A stretch of 64,000 nt of DNA from CAZDVQ01 sp964508975 (GCA_964508975.1 CAZDVQ010000001.1:62001-126000); one strand, 5' to 3'; counted from the stretch's first letter, positions 8,839 to 16,770 are shown. The notes: a model not told the origin generated them from the sequence alone. Numbers and translations are program-made.

Positions 8839-8857
8839 CTCCTCTAAACAACTTGCC

Positions 8858-9367
8858 ATGAAAAACATAGTCCTTATTTTACTTAGCCTGTGTAGCTTGA
8901 GCTTGTATGGACAAAAGGAAAAAAAAGTTTCGGACCCCAAGATGGATGAAATGCTCAAAGGCTTGCTGAGTTTTAGCGTGCCGCTGATTACGGTTGAAGA
9001 ACTGAAAAAACTGGGTACCGGCAAGGTGCTGCTGCTGGATGCCCGCGAAAAAGTGGAGTATGACCTGAGCCACTTGCCCGGTGCTATACATATTGGATAT
9101 AACAACTTTAATATGATGCAGCTGGCCAGCGTACCGAAAAATACCAAAATAGTGGTGTACTGCTCGGTAGGTTACCGTAGCGAAAAAATTGGCGAACAGC
9201 TTGAAGCTCAAGGCTTTACCGATGTAAAAAACCTGTACGGCAGTATTTTCGAGTGGGTAAACCAAGGCAATAAAGTGTTTGACGCAGCGGGGAAAGAAAC
9301 CACGAAGGTGCATACATACAGTGAAAAATGGGGGAAGTGGCTGAGGCGAGGGAGTGCGGTTTATTAG
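8858..9367 (+). CDS. Exported rhodanese-like protein
   Basis: 169 aa from the ATG at 8858; the -7 promoter motif lies just upstream, so a longer frame from 8813 is unlikely. The signal peptide is MKNIVLILLSLCSLSLYG. A single rhodanese domain runs from about residue 43 with LLLDAREKVEYDLSHLPGA and the active loop CSVGYR (Cys102). Rhodanese domains carry sulfur as a persulfide on this Cys. Periplasmic single-domain members are common in Bacteroidota and their acceptor is usually unknown. The gene meets the next one tail to tail with overlapping stops (TTAG). Confidence 0.87.
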   Translation: MKNIVLILLSLCSLSLYGQKEKKVSDPKMDEMLKGLLSFSVPLITVEELKKLGTGKVLLLDAREKVEYDLSHLPGAIHIGYNNFNMMQLASVPKNTKIVVYCSVGYRSEKIGEQLEAQGFTDVKNLYGSIFEWVNQGNKVFDAAGKETTKVHTYSEKWGKWLRRGSAVY

Positions 9368-9885
9368 CTCGAGAACTCGTCTATTAGACTTTGTTCATAT
9401 TGATTGAAAAACGCTATAGCCTCCTCTTTGAACGTGAAGTCCTCATGTTGTAGCAACATGAGATTCAGTGCTGTTGATGCAATTTTTTCGTAGTGTTGAT
9501 AGTCTAGTAAATAGCGACTCATAAACAAACTGTAAGCGCTGAACCTATCATTAGCTTCCGCTTTTTCTCCAATATCATCAGATGCGAGAAAAATCAATGC
9601 GTGACGGGGCTGTAATTGATAAAAAGCCTCTAAGCAATTTTTTAGTATAGCCAATACGTGACCAGGCTTTAAGTTTAGCCTAAGTTTATAACGGCTCTCA
9701 TCATTACCTTTTCCTGACTGAAAAAACGAAATCAAACAAATATTGGGCTCGTAAATTTCTAGATCAATTATTGTTTTTTCCTTTTTGGAAAACGGTGCAA
9801 TGTAGCGATACCGAACAATTTTGACGAACTTATCATTGGCTTGAGGATAAATATTCATCAAGAAGATTAAACCCTCCTTAGCCAT
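9364..9885 (-). CDS. Unrecognised protein, operon partner of the Panacea-domain protein (candidate toxin)
   Basis: 173 aa; a second possible start is Met10 (MNIYPQANDKF). I do not recognise the family. It looks soluble, with mixed beta strands in the first 90 residues and helices after that, and no signal peptide or membrane segment. Its start overlaps the end of the upstream Panacea-domain gene by 8 bp, so the two are translationally coupled. By the known habit of Panacea antitoxins to sit beside diverse toxins, this is the candidate toxin, but nothing in its sequence shows a toxic activity. The base composition of the pair is visibly more AT-rich than its neighbours, which fits transfer. 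Its 3' end overlaps the rhodanese gene by 4 bp. Confidence 0.6.
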   Translation of the reverse strand: MAKEGLIFLMNIYPQANDKFVKIVRYRYIAPFSKKEKTIIDLEIYEPNICLISFFQSGKGNDESRYKLRLNLKPGHVLAILKNCLEAFYQLQPRHALIFLASDDIGEKAEANDRFSAYSLFMSRYLLDYQHYEKIASTALNLMLLQHEDFTFKEEAIAFFNQYEQSLIDEFSS

Positions 9886-10396
9886 TGCCTACGAATGCTA
9901 AACTTGAAATATGACCAAGTGCGTACTTTTCTTGGGCTCTAGGTATCTGAGCATTAATCAATTTATACTTTATAGCAATTGCGCTGCCGAGTGTAATTTT
10001 ATGCCCAGACGGACGAGTATCAAGTTTAATAGATTGAGCCAAGTAAAGATTAAGTTCAGGGATGACGATGTCCAATAACTGGGAAGCACTTAGGTGCCCG
10101 TAAGCGTTCCAAATATCGTTAAGATGTAAGTCTGCAATGCTATCTAGTTGTACTAGTTTCGCTCTGAACGCAGGTATAGCATCACCTATTTTTACGTACT
10201 TGAAATTATCCCAAACGTTGGGGACTACAGGACCATATATCCAAGTCTCTATTTGATCAGCGAACAAGGGCTTACGATGCTTGGCAAAAAACCAGACATT
10301 GGTATAATACAACAAAATTTGTAGCTTGACGGGCGTTACACCTTTCTGTATAAAGAAAGCAGACACGTCAATGGCAGTATGTTTAACGTCTTGCAT
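9878..10396 (-). CDS. Panacea (SocA/GepA-like) domain protein, probable antitoxin
   Basis: 172 aa. The segment VKLQILLYYTNVWFFAKHRK followed by KPLFADQIETWIYGPVVPNV is the hallmark of the SocA/Panacea (DUF4065) domain, at about residues 22-65. The helical remainder includes DIWNAYGHLSASQLLDI, also typical. Panacea proteins are known as antitoxins that neutralise many unrelated toxins encoded beside them. The last 40 residues (from about SGHKITLGSAIAIKY) are less typical. It is the first gene of a two-gene operon with the 173-aa protein. Confident on domain, less on function. Confidence 0.82.
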   Translation of the reverse strand: MQDVKHTAIDVSAFFIQKGVTPVKLQILLYYTNVWFFAKHRKPLFADQIETWIYGPVVPNVWDNFKYVKIGDAIPAFRAKLVQLDSIADLHLNDIWNAYGHLSASQLLDIVIPELNLYLAQSIKLDTRPSGHKITLGSAIAIKYKLINAQIPRAQEKYALGHISSLAFVGNG

Positions 10397-10511
10397 AGCA
10401 AAAGCCTAGATTTATATAATTTTGTCAATTACAAAGGTACAATATAATGTTTACAAAGTTCGAGTTAATAAGGTTCCAAATTTCTGTAAATGTTTGTAGT
10501 GTAAAATTCCG

Positions 10512-10519
10512 TACTTTTG
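10512..10519 (+). promoter_or_regulatory. -7 element TACTTTTG of the methyltransferase gene
   Basis: TAnnTTTG match. It overlaps the TTG that would be the most upstream start codon, so translation should begin downstream at 10553. Confidence 0.5.
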
Positions 10520-10552
10520 CGCTGGCAATTAGTCCTGCCGTTTTTTTTAGCT

Positions 10553-11131
10553 ATGAAAAACCAAAGCACCATGTCAGCATTTGACTTTTTTATGGAGGGT
10601 CTTAAAGACATCCGCACCGTGGGTACCATTTCCCGCTCTTCGAAGTTCGTGAGCAAAAAGATGATCAGCTTCGTCGATTTTAAAACAGCCAAGTGCATCG
10701 TTGAACTAGGTGCTGGCGACGGCCCAATCACTAAATATATTCTACAAGCCATGGGCCCCGACACCAAGTTGTTGGCCTTTGAAATAAACTCTAAACTTTG
10801 CGAAATCATGCGCCAACGCTTTGCGGGCGACAAACGCCTGGTGGTGATTGAAGATAGCGCAGAAAATATCGACAAACATATTGCAGCCTTGGGTTTTGAT
10901 GCTGCCGACTACGTGATTTCTGCCCTTCCTTTCGTGGCCTTGCCCGAGGAATTAGGCGATAGCATCTTGGCCGAATCGCGCGATGCGCTTCGTCCAGGCG
11001 GTCGTTTTATCCAGTTGAACTATAGCCTAATCCCCCGTAAACGCTACGAAAAAGTGTTTGGCAACAGCGATATCGCCTTTGTGCCGATCAATATCCCACC
11101 AGCGTGGGTAACCGTTTGCGAGAAGAAATAA
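10553..11131 (+). CDS. Class I SAM methyltransferase, phospholipid N-methyltransferase-like
   Basis: 192 aa from ATG 10553 (a second ATG follows at 10571). SAM motif I is CIVELGAGDGPITKYIL. The lead-in LKDIRTVGTISRSSKFVSKK is characteristic of the PmtA-like group that methylates phosphatidylethanolamine head groups, a branch related to rRNA adenine dimethyltransferases. Motifs YVISALPFV and LRPGGRFIQLNYS complete the fold. No signal peptide; expected to be cytosolic or membrane-peripheral. It is followed 39 bp later by gcvT, with no sign of shared function. The substrate assignment is by family resemblance only. Confidence 0.78.
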   Translation: MKNQSTMSAFDFFMEGLKDIRTVGTISRSSKFVSKKMISFVDFKTAKCIVELGAGDGPITKYILQAMGPDTKLLAFEINSKLCEIMRQRFAGDKRLVVIEDSAENIDKHIAALGFDAADYVISALPFVALPEELGDSILAESRDALRPGGRFIQLNYSLIPRKRYEKVFGNSDIAFVPINIPPAWVTVCEKK

Positions 11132-11170
11132 GCCCAACCTAAAACCCTTAACCGATACATTTTTCATAGC

Positions 11171-12286
11171 ATGAAAAGCACCCCGCTGAGCGCGAAGCAC
11201 CGAGAACTTGGTGCCAAAATGGCCGAATTTGCCGGCTACGATATGCCTATTTCATACAGTGGCATCAAGGAAGAACACTTCGCCGTGCGTGAAGCACTGG
11301 GCGTTTTCGACGTGTCGCACATGGGCGAGTTTATCGTTCGTGGCCGCCAAGCCCTTGATTTAATCCAATCCGTTACCTCTAACGATGTATCGAAATTGGC
11401 CATCGGCCAAGCCCAGTACTCTTGCTTGCCTAACGCCGACGGCGGTATTGTAGACGACTTGCTCGTGTACCGCTTGCCCGAAGATACCTGCGCCGAGGGC
11501 GAACAAGCCTTCATGTTGGTGGTTAACGCCTCGAACATCGAGAAAGACTGGAACTGGATCAGCAGCCACAATACTTTTGATACCCGTTTAATCAACATAT
11601 CTGACGAGACCGCACTCTTGGCTGTTCAAGGCCCCTTGGCCACCAAGGCCCTACAAAGCTTGACCAGTGTTGACCTATCGGCCATCGAGTACTACCACTT
11701 CGCGAAGGGTAGCATCGCGGGTTTCGACAACGTGATTATCTCTGCCACGGGCTATACCGGCTCGGGCGGTTTTGAGTTATATATCGCCAACGAGCACGCC
11801 TTGGCCCTTTGGGAAGCCGTGTTCCAAGCTGGCGAAGCCTACGGCGTGAAGCCTTGTGGCCTCGGTTGCCGCGATACACTGCGCCTCGAAATGGGTTTCT
11901 GCCTCTACGGCAACGATATCGACGATACCACCTCGCCGCTTGAAGCTGGCCTCGGCTGGATTACCAAGCTCAACAAAGGTGCATTTACCAATAGCGAGTA
12001 CTTTAAAGCGCAAAAAGCACAAGGCTTGGACCGCAAGCTGGTCGGTTTCATGATGGATGGCCGCAGGGTTCCCCGCCATGACTTCCCGATTACCGACCTC
12101 GAAGGCCGCGTGATTGGTAAAGTGACCTCTGGCACGCAATCGCCATCCTTGGATAAAGCCATCGGCATGGGTTATGTAGAAACCGCATTTGCAGCCTTGG
12201 GCAGCAAAATCGCCATCGACATTCGGGGTAACCTGGAGTTTGCCGAGGTGGTTAAACTACCGTTTTACCAAGCCCCCAACGCCTAA
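11171..12286 (+). CDS. gcvT: Glycine cleavage system aminomethyltransferase (T protein)
   Basis: 371 aa, the usual length. It opens MKSTPLSAKHRELGAKMAEF and GYDMPISYSGIKEEHFAVRE, then GVFDVSHMGEF, all strong GcvT signatures; YTGSGGFELYIAN and GCRDTLRLEMGFCLYGNDI follow. The enzyme takes the aminomethyl group from the lipoyl arm of the H protein and passes the one-carbon unit to tetrahydrofolate, releasing ammonia. The H and P protein genes are not nearby. It is followed after 3 bp by a thioesterase gene, so the two are cotranscribed. Confidence 0.95.
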   Translation: MKSTPLSAKHRELGAKMAEFAGYDMPISYSGIKEEHFAVREALGVFDVSHMGEFIVRGRQALDLIQSVTSNDVSKLAIGQAQYSCLPNADGGIVDDLLVYRLPEDTCAEGEQAFMLVVNASNIEKDWNWISSHNTFDTRLINISDETALLAVQGPLATKALQSLTSVDLSAIEYYHFAKGSIAGFDNVIISATGYTGSGGFELYIANEHALALWEAVFQAGEAYGVKPCGLGCRDTLRLEMGFCLYGNDIDDTTSPLEAGLGWITKLNKGAFTNSEYFKAQKAQGLDRKLVGFMMDGRRVPRHDFPITDLEGRVIGKVTSGTQSPSLDKAIGMGYVETAFAALGSKIAIDIRGNLEFAEVVKLPFYQAPNA

Positions 12287-12289
12287 AAC

Positions 12290-12700
12290 ATGTTCCGGCA
12301 CGAGAGCCAAATCAGGGTGCGCTACGGCGAGACCGACCAGATGGGCTACCTCTATTATGGTCATTACGCCATGTATTTCGAGGCGGCCCGCGGCGAGGCC
12401 ATCCGCAGCCTGGGCATCACCTACAAAGAGCAAGAAGAAGTGGTAGGTGTCATGATGCCCATCATGAGCCTGAACTGCCGCTACGTGCGCCCGCTGCGCT
12501 ACGACGAGCTTTGCACCGTGCGCTGCGAGGTGCGCGAGCTACCCACCGATTTTATGCGTTTCCACCACGAGATTATCACGGAATCAGGTAAATTAGCCTG
12601 CGGGGCCGACGTGAAAATTGCCTTCGTGAACAAACACACGGGCAAACGCTGCCAAGCACCTGATTACCTGCTGGATAAAGTAAAGCCTTTTTTTGAGTGA
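12290..12700 (+). CDS. Acyl-CoA thioesterase, hotdog fold (YbgC/FadM-like)
   Basis: 136 aa. The signature RVRYGETDQMGYLYYGHY contains Asp16, the catalytic residue of the YbgC-type 4-hydroxybenzoyl-CoA thioesterase group. The remainder (LNCRYVRPLRYDELCTVRCE) fits a single hotdog domain. Such enzymes hydrolyse acyl-CoA or acyl-ACP thioesters in the cytoplasm. It starts 3 bp after gcvT and is likely read from the same transcript. A long dispersed repeat begins within 10 bp of its stop. Confidence 0.88.
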   Translation: MFRHESQIRVRYGETDQMGYLYYGHYAMYFEAARGEAIRSLGITYKEQEEVVGVMMPIMSLNCRYVRPLRYDELCTVRCEVRELPTDFMRFHHEIITESGKLACGADVKIAFVNKHTGKRCQAPDYLLDKVKPFFE

Positions 12701-12704
12701 TTTT

Positions 12705-12864
12705 TTGGGGCGGCCCGCCCGCGTTGCGGTCGGCGCTACGCTACGCAGCTCGCTGTTCGCTCGGCCCTTCGCCGCCCTTATCACGGGAGACGTTTCCAGA
12801 AAAGTCTCTACAATGGGCGGCTCGGTCTGGCGCTACGCGCCACTGCTCCGCATCGCTGCCGCAT
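12705..12864 (+). repeat. GGGCG dispersed repeat, copy 5 (long subtype)
   Basis: Nearly identical to the copy at 6262-6423, including the CTACAATGGGCGGCTCGG module. It fills most of the space between the thioesterase and rsmE genes. Confidence 0.8.
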
Positions 12865-12895
12865 GAACCCAGCCCATATTGCAATAAAATAGCCT

Positions 12896-13600
12896 GTGCT
12901 CCTTTTTTATACCGAACATATAAACAACAACGTTGCCCAGCTGAGCGCTGAGGAAGCCGCACATGCCATCAAGTCCTTGCGCTTAAAACCCGGTGGACAG
13001 TTATACTTGGCCGATGGAAAGGGGAACCTATATAACGGTACTCTACTAGCCAGCAGCCGACAAGGTGCTACCGCCAGCGTTGTACAAATAGCCGAGGGTT
13101 ATGGCGTACAAAAATGCCCGACGCACATTGCCATTGCGCCCACCAAAAACCCCGACCGTATAGAATGGTTTGTGGAAAAAGCGGTTGAAATTGGTATCAC
13201 CGAGATTTCGCTGCTGGAATGTGAACACTCCGAGCGGACCCGTATAAAACTTGAACGGCTGGAGCGTATCGCGCAATCGGCCATGAAGCAATCTTTGAAG
13301 GCTATCATGCCCATCATCAACGAGGTGCAAGACTTTGGGGTGTTTTTACAGCAGCAGCATGGCGCATACCAACAACATTTTATAGCCCACTGCGTGCCCG
13401 ATGATAAACAGCAGCTACCGCAAGCTTTATCGCCAGGACAGAGTATGTTGCTGCTGATTGGCCCCGAAGGTGATTTCTCGGACAAAGAAATAAGCCAGAG
13501 CATAGCACAGGGCTTTAAACCAGTGTCGTTAGGCGATGCACGCCTACGCACCGAGACCGCCGCGCTGTATGGCGTGGTGGTGCATAATGCCTTGTGCTAG
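12896..13600 (+). CDS. rsmE: 16S rRNA (uracil1498-N3)-methyltransferase
   Basis: 234 aa starting at GTG 12896; this gives MLLFYTEHINNN, matching the usual RsmE start of M-x-LFY. The SPOUT (knotted) methyltransferase motifs are IGPEGDFSDKEI (GPEG at 189-192) and LGDARLRTETA (212-222). The N-terminal PUA-like part has HAIKSLRLKPG. The enzyme methylates U1498 in the decoding region of the small subunit. Its TAG stop overlaps the stop of the convergent methyltransferase gene (CTAG). Confidence 0.94.
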   Translation: MLLFYTEHINNNVAQLSAEEAAHAIKSLRLKPGGQLYLADGKGNLYNGTLLASSRQGATASVVQIAEGYGVQKCPTHIAIAPTKNPDRIEWFVEKAVEIGITEISLLECEHSERTRIKLERLERIAQSAMKQSLKAIMPIINEVQDFGVFLQQQHGAYQQHFIAHCVPDDKQQLPQALSPGQSMLLLIGPEGDFSDKEISQSIAQGFKPVSLGDARLRTETAALYGVVVHNALC

Positions 13601-14175
13601 TGCTTCACATCAAAATGATGGTACAATCTGGTGCTTTCATGCGCTGGTGCAGCACTTACTTTCGTTGCCCTGACTTCCAGGTGCCAGGGCTGGTTTTCCA
13701 GCCCTTGGCCACTGTTGGTTAAATCTTCCACTTGGTCAAAGCCAAACACCTGCAGAATATCGCGCAGCAACTCGTAGTAAAAGCCAAACTTATGTATGTC
13801 GTGCTCGTCTTGTTGCCAGCCAAACAAGCTACCAAAACCCCAGTAACGGGCGTTTTGGCCTGAGGTTTTATCAAAAAACGATGCGTGGCTACCCGATAAA
13901 ACCTGTTCTAAGTGCCAAAGTAGGTTTGGACAAATGATATAAACCGTGCCACCGGGTTTTAAAGCCCGGTTCCACTCTTGCAGCACTTTCAAAAACTCCT
14001 TGTAACTAAAATGCTCTACCACGTGCCGCGAGTAAATCTCGTCTACGGTACCATTTTCAAAGGGTAAATTATCGGCTGTGCAAACATAATCAACGCCGGG
14101 CAAGTCGCGTACATCACAGGTTTTATAGCCTGGCCGAGGCTTTTTGCCACAACCTATTTCAATCTTAAGCCTAAT
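13597..14175 (-). CDS. Class I SAM-dependent methyltransferase, apparent ATT start
   Basis: The recognisable protein is about 192 aa. In the same frame, upstream of a TTG at 14103, the codons spell KIEIGCGKKPRPGYKTCDVR, which is SAM motif I and must belong to the protein. Between the in-frame stop at 14185-14187 and that motif there is no ATG, GTG or TTG. The only reasonable initiation codon is ATT at 14175, giving MRLKIEIGCG. A TAnnTTTG promoter lies just upstream (14189-14196), so the leader would be only a few bases. Other motifs are ADNLPFENGTVDEIYSRHVV and LKPGGTVYIICPNL. Homologues in polysaccharide clusters act on sugars or lipids; the substrate here is unknown. Alternatively the ATG mutated to ATT and the gene is dying. 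Confidence 0.8.
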   Translation of the reverse strand: MRLKIEIGCGKKPRPGYKTCDVRDLPGVDYVCTADNLPFENGTVDEIYSRHVVEHFSYKEFLKVLQEWNRALKPGGTVYIICPNLLWHLEQVLSGSHASFFDKTSGQNARYWGFGSLFGWQQDEHDIHKFGFYYELLRDILQVFGFDQVEDLTNSGQGLENQPWHLEVRATKVSAAPAHESTRLYHHFDVKH

Positions 14176-14188
14176 GCAATATTTTTAT

Positions 14189-14196
14189 CAAAGTTA
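14189..14196 (-). promoter_or_regulatory. -7 element TAACTTTG of the ATT-start methyltransferase
   Basis: On the minus strand TAACTTTG, with TTG about 21 bp upstream. The -7 element ends 13 bases before the ATT codon, predicting a nearly leaderless message. Confidence 0.55.
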
Positions 14197-14259
14197 CACG
14201 ATTTACATCCACTGGCTCAACCAGGCTAAATTTTATGTAGTTAAATTTGATATTATTTT

Positions 14260-14286
14260 TAATCAAATGATTAAATTATTTGATTA
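14260..14286 (+). promoter_or_regulatory. Putative TetR operator 1, overlapping the tetR promoter
   Basis: TAATCAAAT (14260-14268) and ATTTGATTA (14278-14286) are perfect inverted repeats. Bases 14260-14276 (TAATCAAATGATTAAAT) recur with one change before the efflux operon at 15350-15366. The right half covers the TTTG -33 element. Confidence 0.6.
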
Positions 14287-14309
14287 GTTCAAAACTTCTC
14301 ATACCTTTG
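14279..14309 (+). promoter_or_regulatory. Promoter of the tetR gene, TTTG-N19-TACCTTTG
   Basis: TTTG at 14279-14282 and TACCTTTG at 14302-14309 with exactly 19 bp between, the textbook Bacteroidota promoter. The start codon follows 26 bp later. Confidence 0.75.
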
Positions 14310-14335
14310 CATCGTTATATCGTCAAAAACATACG

Positions 14336-14968
14336 ATGCCCGCCAAAAAACACATAGAAACTACCGATACCAGCACCGAGGAGCGCATCAAGGCTGCCGC
14401 ACGTAAAGTCTTTCACCAGAAAGGTTTTGCAGCAACCCGTACCCGCGACATCGCCGAGGAGGCTGGCATCAACCTTGCGTTGCTCAACTACTACTTCCGC
14501 AGCAAGCAAAAATTGTTCGACCTCGTGATGGTCGAGACCCTTCAAGGTTTCTTCGCCTCGGTTGCCGAGAGCCTCAACGATACATCGCTCAGCTTCGAGC
14601 AAAAAATCGAGACCTTCGTGGAGCGTTACCTCAGCCTACTCATCGAGCAGCCGCAAATACCGCTCTTCGTACTCGGCGAGGCCCGCCACGAGCCCGATGC
14701 CTTCATCGAGAAGGTAGGTTTCAAGGAAAAACTCCTAGGCTCTAGCTTCATCGAGGAATTCCAGCAGAAAATGTTCCGTGGCGAAATCGCCATGATGCAC
14801 CCGCTACAATTCCTAGTCAACATCATGGCGCTCGTGGTGTTCCCCTTCGTGGCCAGCCCTTTCCTCAAAAGTGTCGGAAAGTTCAACGACGAGGAGTTCA
14901 ACTTCCTCATGGAACAACGCAAAGCCCTCATCCCAAAATGGATCAAAGCCATGCTCAGCGTGGCATAA
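14336..14968 (+). CDS. TetR/AcrR-family transcriptional regulator
   Basis: 210 aa. The N-terminal helix-turn-helix domain (about residues 15-62) reads ERIKAAARKVFHQKGFAATR then TRDIAEEAGINLALLNYYF, a clear TetR pattern. The helical C-terminal part is the ligand-binding dimer domain. It is transcribed in the same direction as the TolC-HlyD-ABC operon that begins 400 bp downstream. The inverted repeat in its own promoter is repeated in front of that operon, so it probably represses both itself and the exporter until an inducer binds. The inducer is unknown. Confidence 0.92.
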   Translation: MPAKKHIETTDTSTEERIKAAARKVFHQKGFAATRTRDIAEEAGINLALLNYYFRSKQKLFDLVMVETLQGFFASVAESLNDTSLSFEQKIETFVERYLSLLIEQPQIPLFVLGEARHEPDAFIEKVGFKEKLLGSSFIEEFQQKMFRGEIAMMHPLQFLVNIMALVVFPFVASPFLKSVGKFNDEEFNFLMEQRKALIPKWIKAMLSVA

Positions 14969-15064
14969 AGCTTTTTAATGGTTAATTGTAAATGGTTAAT
15001 TATTAATGGGTTATAACCTGCATGATTAGATTTTCTGTTCCCTGCCCAAAGGGTAGGTCATATC

Positions 15065-15170
15065 GGTAACCGCGGGTAAGCGAAGCGCAACCCGGGGTTC
15101 AATGCGACAACAGAAAACCCGTGGCGGCAAGCCGTTTGAGCATGTGCAATAAAGGAATCGCCACGGAACG
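15065..15170 (-). repeat. Second GC-rich repeat family (GCCGCCACGG type), copy 1, inside a 400-bp gene-free stretch
   Basis: Between tetR and the efflux operon (14969-15370) no gene is visible. 14975-15010 is a short TTAATGGTTAATTG-like repeat. 15065-15170 contains GGCGGCAAGCCGTTTGAGCA and GCGACAACAGAAAACCCGTG, found again inverted at 30944-31053. 15170-15330 is further GC-rich repeat-like sequence (GTCGAGCGGAGCTCGG, GCGCACAGCGCC). Confidence 0.75.
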
Positions 15171-15349
15171 GTAGCCGGACAGTAACCCGGTCGAGCGGAG
15201 CTCGGCCCAACCCCCGCTACCAGCGGACGCGAGCGTCTGTGCAGTGGAGGAGGTCGGCGCACAGCGCCGGGGGGAGGCGCAAAAAGCATTCCTTGCCCTT
15301 GTTGGCTCACCCCCCAACACCACACGGTGTTTTTTTTTGAACCTCGTAT

Positions 15350-15366
15350 TAATCAAATGACTAAAT
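15350..15366 (+). promoter_or_regulatory. Putative TetR operator 2, before the efflux operon
   Basis: TAATCAAATGACTAAAT, 16 of 17 bases the same as 14260-14276. The arms TAATCA/TGACTA are an imperfect palindrome and the site ends 4 bases before the TolC start codon. Confidence 0.55.
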
Positions 15367-15370
15367 CAAA

Positions 15371-16672
15371 ATGATAAAACGTATGACTACATACAAATTA
15401 ACCTTACAGCAGCTCCTGCTATGGGTATTTGTGGCAGGCTTGGGCATCGGACCTGCCAAAGGGCAAACGCCAAGCAGTTTAAACCTCGACACCTGCTTTC
15501 AACTGGCCAAACAAAACTATCCGCTGGTGAAACAGTACAGGTTATTGGAGCAAAACCAACAACTTTCATTGCAAAACACCCAACGCGCTTACTGGCCGCA
15601 AGTTCAAGTTGCCGGTCAAGCCACCTACCAATCAGAGGTAACAGAGCTGCCCATCACCCTACCAGCGGGCATAACGGTACCCAGCCTCAACAAAGACCAA
15701 TACCGCGTGTATGCCGAGGTCAACCAATCGCTGACGGATTTTTACCAAATCAAACAGCAACAACAACTCATCGCCGCCCAAACCGATCTCGAAGCGCAAA
15801 AAATAGACGTTGAGCTGTACAAGCTCCGCGACCGGGTAACACAACTTTTTTTTGGCATCCTACTCATAGACGCTCAACTGCAACAAAGCAATCTTTTAGA
15901 ACAAGACATTAAAACCGGGCTACAAAAAGCCAATGTGGCCATCAACAATGGCGTGGCCCTCAAAAGTAGCGCCTACATCCTCGAAGCCGAGCTCATTAAA
16001 CTCTCGCAACGCCAGTCAGAACTGGAAGCCAACCGCAAGGGCCTAAGCGATATGTTGACCTTGTTTACCGGGCTGAACATCGATGAAAACACCCGCTTTG
16101 AACAACCCCTCAACGAAACGGTATCCACCAGCATCAAAAGGCCTGAACTTAAAGTGTTCGATTATCAACAAAATACCTTCAGCATCCAGCAAAAATTGGT
16201 GGATGCCCGTAAAATCCCCCGAGTGGGCGTATTCCTGCAAGGTGGTCTCGGCAGGCCGGGGCTCAACATGCTGAACAACGAGTTCAGCCCTTATTACATT
16301 GGCGGACTGCGTTTCAGTTGGAACGTTTCAAGCTTTTACACGGCCAAAAACGATAAAGCCATGCTCGACCTAAACAGTCAAGCCGTTGGTATTCAGCGCG
16401 AGGCTTTCTTGTTCAACATCGCCGTGCAGCAAAGCCAGCAAAACGCCGAGGTAGCCAAGTACCAAACCTTGATGCAACAAGATGCCGAGCTGATTGAGCT
16501 GCGTCAACGCATCAAGGACATCTCGAAAACACAACTCGAAAACGGTGTCATCAACGCAAACGATTACCTCATCCAGGTGAACGCCGAAGACCAAGCCCGA
16601 CAAAACTTGGCCTTGCACCGCATCCAGTGGTACTTGGCTAATTATTATACCCGGGTGATTACGGGGTTCTGA
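15371..16672 (+). CDS. TolC-family outer membrane protein of the efflux operon
   Basis: 433 aa; signal peptide MIKRMTTYKLTLQQLLLWVF with cleavage near AKGQ. The mature start SLNLDTCFQLAKQNYPLVKQ and the long helices match the OEP/TolC family. It is the first gene of a run that continues with an HlyD-type adaptor, two ABC ATPases and two permeases, so it should be the outer-membrane exit of that pump. About 240 bp with a dispersed repeat separates it from the adaptor gene, so a second promoter for the rest is possible. Confidence 0.88.
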   Translation: MIKRMTTYKLTLQQLLLWVFVAGLGIGPAKGQTPSSLNLDTCFQLAKQNYPLVKQYRLLEQNQQLSLQNTQRAYWPQVQVAGQATYQSEVTELPITLPAGITVPSLNKDQYRVYAEVNQSLTDFYQIKQQQQLIAAQTDLEAQKIDVELYKLRDRVTQLFFGILLIDAQLQQSNLLEQDIKTGLQKANVAINNGVALKSSAYILEAELIKLSQRQSELEANRKGLSDMLTLFTGLNIDENTRFEQPLNETVSTSIKRPELKVFDYQQNTFSIQQKLVDARKIPRVGVFLQGGLGRPGLNMLNNEFSPYYIGGLRFSWNVSSFYTAKNDKAMLDLNSQAVGIQREAFLFNIAVQQSQQNAEVAKYQTLMQQDAELIELRQRIKDISKTQLENGVINANDYLIQVNAEDQARQNLALHRIQWYLANYYTRVITGF

Positions 16673-16770
16673 GTTGATAGTTGGTAGTTTTTAGCACTTG
16701 TCAACATATTTAATTACTTGAAAATCAATATCCTATCAACTACCAACCATCAACTACCAACGAGTCATCG
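16673..16770. repeat. Short AGTTGGTAG / CAACTACCAAC repeats
   Basis: TTGATAGTTGGTAGTTTTTAG and, downstream, CAACTACCAACCATCAACTACC make inverted and direct 9-10-bp repeats; another CAACTACCAACTATCAAC copy lies at about 16888-16909, after the dispersed repeat. No coding potential. Confidence 0.6.
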
